Assembly: GCA_026391735.1 (NCBI GenBank)
Contig: JAPLDL010000009.1
Span: 1 to 40,499 of the forward strand
Length of the DNA: 40,499 bases
Source of the DNA: Bacteroidota bacterium
GTDB lineage: Bacteria > Bacteroidota > Bacteroidia > Bacteroidales > FEN-979
Direction of reading: 5' to 3'
A program made the position numbers and the translations under genes. The notes under the pieces are model-generated. The model was not told the origin of the DNA. It did not search any database and was given only the letters and a program-made list of their open reading frames with translations. Positions 37,565 through 40,499 of this stretch are shown here, piece by piece (position 1 is the stretch's first letter; each line of letters opens with the position of its first letter).

Positions 37565-39032
37565 ATGGCCAATAACGAAGAATTGTTCAAAAAGATCATT
37601 TCCCATGCCAAGGAGTACGGCTTTGTATTTCCTTCAAGCGTTGAAGAACAATATCCGCGAATACTGGTGGAAATCCATGGTACAATACCACGAGAATATC
37701 GTCGGCCTGGATGCGGCTATTTTCATGCATCCTACGGTATGGAAGGCCTCGGGGCATGTGGATGCCTTCAGCGATCCCATGATCGATAATAAAGATTCGA
37801 AAAAACGTTACAGGGCGGATGTCCTTATCGAGGAATATATACAGAAGACCGAGGACAAGATCTCAAAGGAAGTTGAAAAAGCGCGGGTACGGTTCGGTGA
37901 GACGTTCGACGAAACAATGTACCGGGAAACAAATCCCAGGGTGAAGGAATACCTTGAAAAGATCACTGCAGTCAAACACCGCTTCTATCCTGCACTTGAC
38001 CGCAACGACCTGGCGGATGTCAAACTGCTGATCGAGGAACTGGGTATCGTTTGCCCGGTGTCAGGAACGAAAAACTGGACCGAAGTAAGGCAGTTCAACC
38101 TGATGTTCTCTACCCAGATGGGGTCGGTAAATGAAGATGCCAGCGAAATTTACTTAAGGCCTGAAACGGCTCAGGGCATTTTTGTGAATTTCCTGAATGT
38201 ACAGAAGACCGCCCGTATGAAGATCCCGTTCGGGATCGCCCAAACAGGCAAGGCATTCCGCAATGAGATCGTGGCAAGACAATTCCTATTCCGTATGCGC
38301 GAATTCGAGCAGATGGAAATGCAATTCTTTGTGAAGCCGGGAGAAGAAATGAAATGGTATGAATACTGGAAAGAAGAGCGGATGAAGTGGCACCTTTCAC
38401 TGGGCATGCCCGCAAACAAGTACCGCTTCCATGACCATGACAAGCTGGCCCATTACGCCAATGCAGCCGCCGATATTGAATTTGAATTTCCCATCGGCTT
38501 CAAGGAAATCGAAGGCATTCACAGCCGCACCGATTTCGACCTTTCGGCCCACCAGAAATTCTCAGGAAAGAAAATACAATACTTCGATACCGAACAGAAT
38601 GAAAGCTATGTTCCTTACGTTGTGGAAACTTCAATCGGACTGGATCGAACATTCCTGGCGGTACTCAGCCATGCTTACCGGGAGGAAAAACTAGAGGATG
38701 GTTCTGACCGCGTTGTTTTAGGGATCCCTGCAAGGCTTGCCCCCATCAAGGTTGCAGTGCTGCCTCTCGTCAAGAAAGACGGGCTCCCCGAGAAAGCCCG
38801 GGAGATCATGGATAAGCTGATGTATGACCACCGCTGCTTCTACGAAGAAAAGGATACGATCGGACGACGTTACCGCCGCATGGATGCTCTTGGAACCCCT
38901 TATTGCATTACCATCGACCACCAGACATTGCAGGATAATACTGTGACCATTCGTGACCGGGATACCATGCTGCAGGAGAGGATTGGGATGGAACAGGTTT
39001 CTTCGGTTGTTTCGGGCAGGATAGCTGGATAG
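37565..39032 (+). pseudogene. glyS: Glycyl-tRNA synthetase (dimeric type), 5' part broken by about 53-bp deletion
   Basis: The alpha2-type class II enzyme charging tRNA-Gly. The start ATG at 37565 gives MANNEELFKK to EYGFVFPSS (residue 25). The frame then shifts at 37639-37641 and continues in another frame as LKNNIREYWWKSMVQYHENI, the normal family sequence, to TAG 39032. Between FPSS and LKNN the family has about 18 conserved residues (D/E-IYDGL and onward to YGQ-GVE). Only one base remains here, a net loss of about 53 bp. The rest, including RPETAQGIFVNF and RFHDHDKLAHYA, is intact. Because the gene is essential, an assembly error or a second copy is likely. The stop codon is supplied by the octamer array that follows. 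Confidence 0.85.
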
Positions 39033-39138
39033 TTGGATAGCTGGATGGCTGGATAGCGGGATAGCGGGATAGCTGGATAGCGGGATAGCTGGATAACTGG
39101 ATAACTGGATGGCTGGATAGCGGGATAGCGGGATAGCG
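39023..39138 (+). repeat. Octamer array, AGCTGGAT family, spanning the glyS stop (14 units)
   Basis: Fourteen 8-bp units in register (39023-39134) and a partial one. The variants are AGCTGGAT, AGTTGGAT, GGCTGGAT, AGCGGGAT and AACTGGAT. The TAG of glyS (39030-39032) straddles units 1 and 2. Same family as the nuoD-nuoE array at 13040. Confidence 0.93.
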
Positions 39139-39185
39139 AAAACCGCAAGCGGCTACATTCATTTTTAAAAAATATTTTCAAAAAG

Positions 39186-39234
39186 CTTGAATTGAGTGTT
39201 AGAAATATTTAACTTTGCGTTAGAAATATTTAAC
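39186..39234 (+). promoter_or_regulatory. Promoter with duplicated operator for the DUF2178-like/Xre pair
   Basis: GTTAGAAATATTTAAC occurs twice, at 39198-39213 and 39219-39234, exactly 21 bp apart (two helical turns). A -33 CTTG (39186-39189) and a perfect -7 TAACTTTG (39210-39217) with a 20-bp spacer lie across the first copy. The second copy covers the expected transcript start. The downstream Xre protein is the obvious candidate ligand. Confidence 0.7.
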
Positions 39235-39244
39235 ATTATCAGGC

Positions 39245-39627
39245 ATGAAAAGATATATTATTCTTCCCTGGCTTTCCCTTTTTATATTGGCTGACGGATT
39301 ATATATGCTGCTAAGTCCAATGGTGAAAAACACATGGATTGACCTGGTCCAGGCCATTCTCATGAGCATCGTCGGGCTTTTCGGACTGTACCAGGGATTT
39401 TCAGCTGCATGGTCGGCATGGAAAGGCGATCCTCTGAAGGATGAACTTACACGAAAGATCAGGGTAAAGGCTTCGTCCATCTCATTTTATATCTCGATCT
39501 GGTGCTGGATCGGGTTGATGTTTGCTGAAAAGAACCAGGTCAGGTTTCATTCGGGCATCCTCGGCACATATGCGTATACATCATTTCTTCGGTAGTGATC
39601 AGGATCAGGGGGCTGAGAGATGAATAA
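39245..39627 (+). CDS. DUF2178-like membrane protein, C-terminus frameshifted
   Basis: A small membrane protein with about four hydrophobic segments and a central [20 protein letters not shown] motif, as in DUF2178-type partners of Xre regulators. The uninterrupted frame ends at 39595 with an unlikely tail (YAYTSFLR). Shifting by one base near 39566-39570 gives [17 protein letters not shown] and a TAA at 39625-39627 that overlaps the Xre start by 8 bp, exactly the coupling expected for this gene pair. So one base is probably missing, by mutation or sequencing error. The function of the family is unknown; the partner regulator suggests a membrane-sensing unit. Confidence 0.65.
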
Positions 39628-39826
39628 CAAGATAAGGGAACTGCGTCTAAGGCTCGACATCACCCAGGACGAACTGGCCAGGCGGGTTGGGGTAAGGAGA
39701 GAAACCATTGTGTTCCTTGAAAAGAACAAGTACAATCCTTCCCTTAAACTTGCCTTTGACATTTCAAAGGTCTTCGGGATGTCTATCGAGGAAGTTTTTA
39801 TCTTTGGTGAGCGTGAAACATCATAA
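39620..39826 (+). CDS. Xre-family HTH regulator (YozG-like)
   Basis: A 68-residue protein that is a single helix-turn-helix domain: [42 protein letters not shown], then [15 protein letters not shown]. Length and sequence match the YozG-like group, which is usually paired with a small membrane protein. It probably binds the duplicated 16-bp sites upstream of the operon. Its stop overlaps an ATG, but the next real gene starts at 39834. Confidence 0.92.
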   Translation: MNNKIRELRLRLDITQDELARRVGVRRETIVFLEKNKYNPSLKLAFDISKVFGMSIEEVFIFGERETS

Positions 39827-39833
39827 TGGCCGG

Positions 39834-40499
39834 ATGAAAAAATTTCTGAAAATATTCATGGTGAGCATGGGCGGGATGTTCACTCTTATCATAATCCTTG
39901 CATTCACATCAGGGCCTTTCTGGTTATGGTACGACCTGAGTGTTTCGAAAGCCGGTGTGAACCGTCCTCCGGATTATATAATAGTGCTTGGGGGAGGGGG
40001 CATGCCCAGTGAGTCGGGCCTGATGCGCTGCTGGTACGCAGCGAAAGCGGCAAATTATTTTACACGGTCAAAAGTCATTATTGCTTTGCCGGGCAAAATC
40101 AGGGACAGCCTGAGTTCCATCAACGGCATGAAAAAAGAACTTACCATCCGTGGCATTGCGGCCGAGCGGATACTGCTTGAAGATTCAGGAACGAACACCA
40201 GGGCGGAGGCATTGAACATTTTGAAAATATGTACAATGTACAATGTACAATGTACAAATTCCGGTTATTCGGACTTGTCGAAAAATCTGCCTTCGCTACT
40301 GATTGTTTCATCCCCTGAACATATATATCGGGCAGTACTGACTTTTAAAAAAGCCGGGTTTACCAGGGTGGATGCTATCCCGGCATTTGAAGAGGCGCTT
40401 GAATCGGACCTCAGTTTCCAGGGACGAAGGCTGGGAGGGAGGCGATGGGTGCCCGATATCGGAAACAATATCACACTGAGATACCAGTTCTGGACCCAG
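39834..40499 (+). CDS. YdcF/SanA-like DUF218 protein, 5' part
   Basis: The frame is open from ATG 39834 to the window edge (222 residues, no stop). An N-terminal membrane segment (MFTLIIILAFTSGPFWLWY) is followed by the DUF218 core: DYIIVLGGGGMPSESGLMRCW, then SKVIIALPG, LEDSGTNTRAEALNIL and LLIVSSPEHIYRAVLTFKKAGF. Related proteins act in envelope or vancomycin-resistance functions. About residues 132-143 (ICTMYNVQCTNS) come from a 7-bp tandem repeat inserted at a surface loop position. It follows the Xre gene by 7 bp. Confidence 0.85.
   Translation, partial: MKKFLKIFMVSMGGMFTLIIILAFTSGPFWLWYDLSVSKAGVNRPPDYIIVLGGGGMPSESGLMRCWYAAKAANYFTRSKVIIALPGKIRDSLSSINGMKKELTIRGIAAERILLEDSGTNTRAEALNILKICTMYNVQCTNSGYSDLSKNLPSLLIVSSPEHIYRAVLTFKKAGFTRVDAIPAFEEALESDLSFQGRRLGGRRWVPDIGNNITLRYQFWTQ
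40229..40256 (+). repeat. In-frame heptamer array, ATGTACA (4 perfect units)
   Basis: ATGTACA repeated four times without error inside the DUF218 gene, read through as ICTMYNVQCT. It is a fourth in-frame array in the window, with a unit sequence not seen elsewhere here. Confidence 0.92.

Overview
The window looks like a chromosomal contig of a Bacteroidota bacterium, probably a Bacteroidales/Marinilabiliales-like lineage and plausibly a metagenome-assembled genome. The signs are perfect TAnnTTTG -7 promoter boxes, A-rich leaders in place of Shine-Dalgarno sites, a Tat-exported GH109-type oxidoreductase, a short NuoG, and YbiT-like, ORF6N and TM2/DUF2752 genes of the type common in this phylum. 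The centre is one complete energy operon. The flanks are housekeeping and accessory genes, and there is one AT-rich island.

Layout. 1-9.2 kb: 3' end of a papain-like protease, aquaporin Z, a small secreted protein built of 23-residue repeats, L-threonine aldolase, an aldo/keto reductase on the opposite strand, an overlapping ROK sugar kinase / ManA-like isomerase pair, a lipoprotein and the peptide transporter CstA. 9.35-23.3 kb: TM2 and DUF2752 membrane proteins, then all 14 complex I genes in canonical order (nuoABCDEFGHIJKLMN) on the + strand. This includes the NADH-oxidising module (nuoEFG), so the cell should couple NADH oxidation to quinone reduction and ion pumping. 23.3-29.9 kb: an ORF6N protein, a YbiT-type ABC-F protein with only one intact composite ATP site, an unusual fusion of a metallo-beta-lactamase fold with a C45/choloylglycine-hydrolase-like Ntn domain, a ferritin-like protein and a 566-residue transglutaminase-like protein. 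29.9-34.8 kb: an AT-rich island holding small secreted proteins, gene remnants and a complete IS21-family element (30704-33442) with TG...CA ends and a 4-bp GTAA target duplication; its istB carries an in-frame stop. 34.8-40.5 kb: a GH109/Gfo-Idh-MocA protein, a Fic protein with a C-terminal winged helix and an elaborate palindromic promoter, a glycyl-tRNA synthetase gene whose 5' part is broken by a deletion of about 53 bp, a DUF2178-like/Xre pair with duplicated operator sequences, and the start of a YdcF/SanA-like (DUF218) protein.

The most unusual signal is a set of short tandem arrays with 7-bp or 8-bp units scattered through the window. Five sit in nuo operon junctions and one spans the 3' end of glyS. 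At least four more lie inside coding sequences without breaking the frame: the ROK kinase, NuoL, the 566-residue protein and the DUF218 protein. Unit families recur at separate loci: TTTACGA three times, AGCTGGAT twice, GCGGGAA twice. The GCGGGAA arrays give the same DAGSRKRE-type peptide in two unrelated proteins. This resembles the heptameric STRR repeats known from cyanobacteria, but with several unit families and with in-frame residence in genes. The second strong signal is regulatory: the fic and DUF2178/Xre promoters both have repeated operators placed exactly on recognisable -33/-7 boxes.
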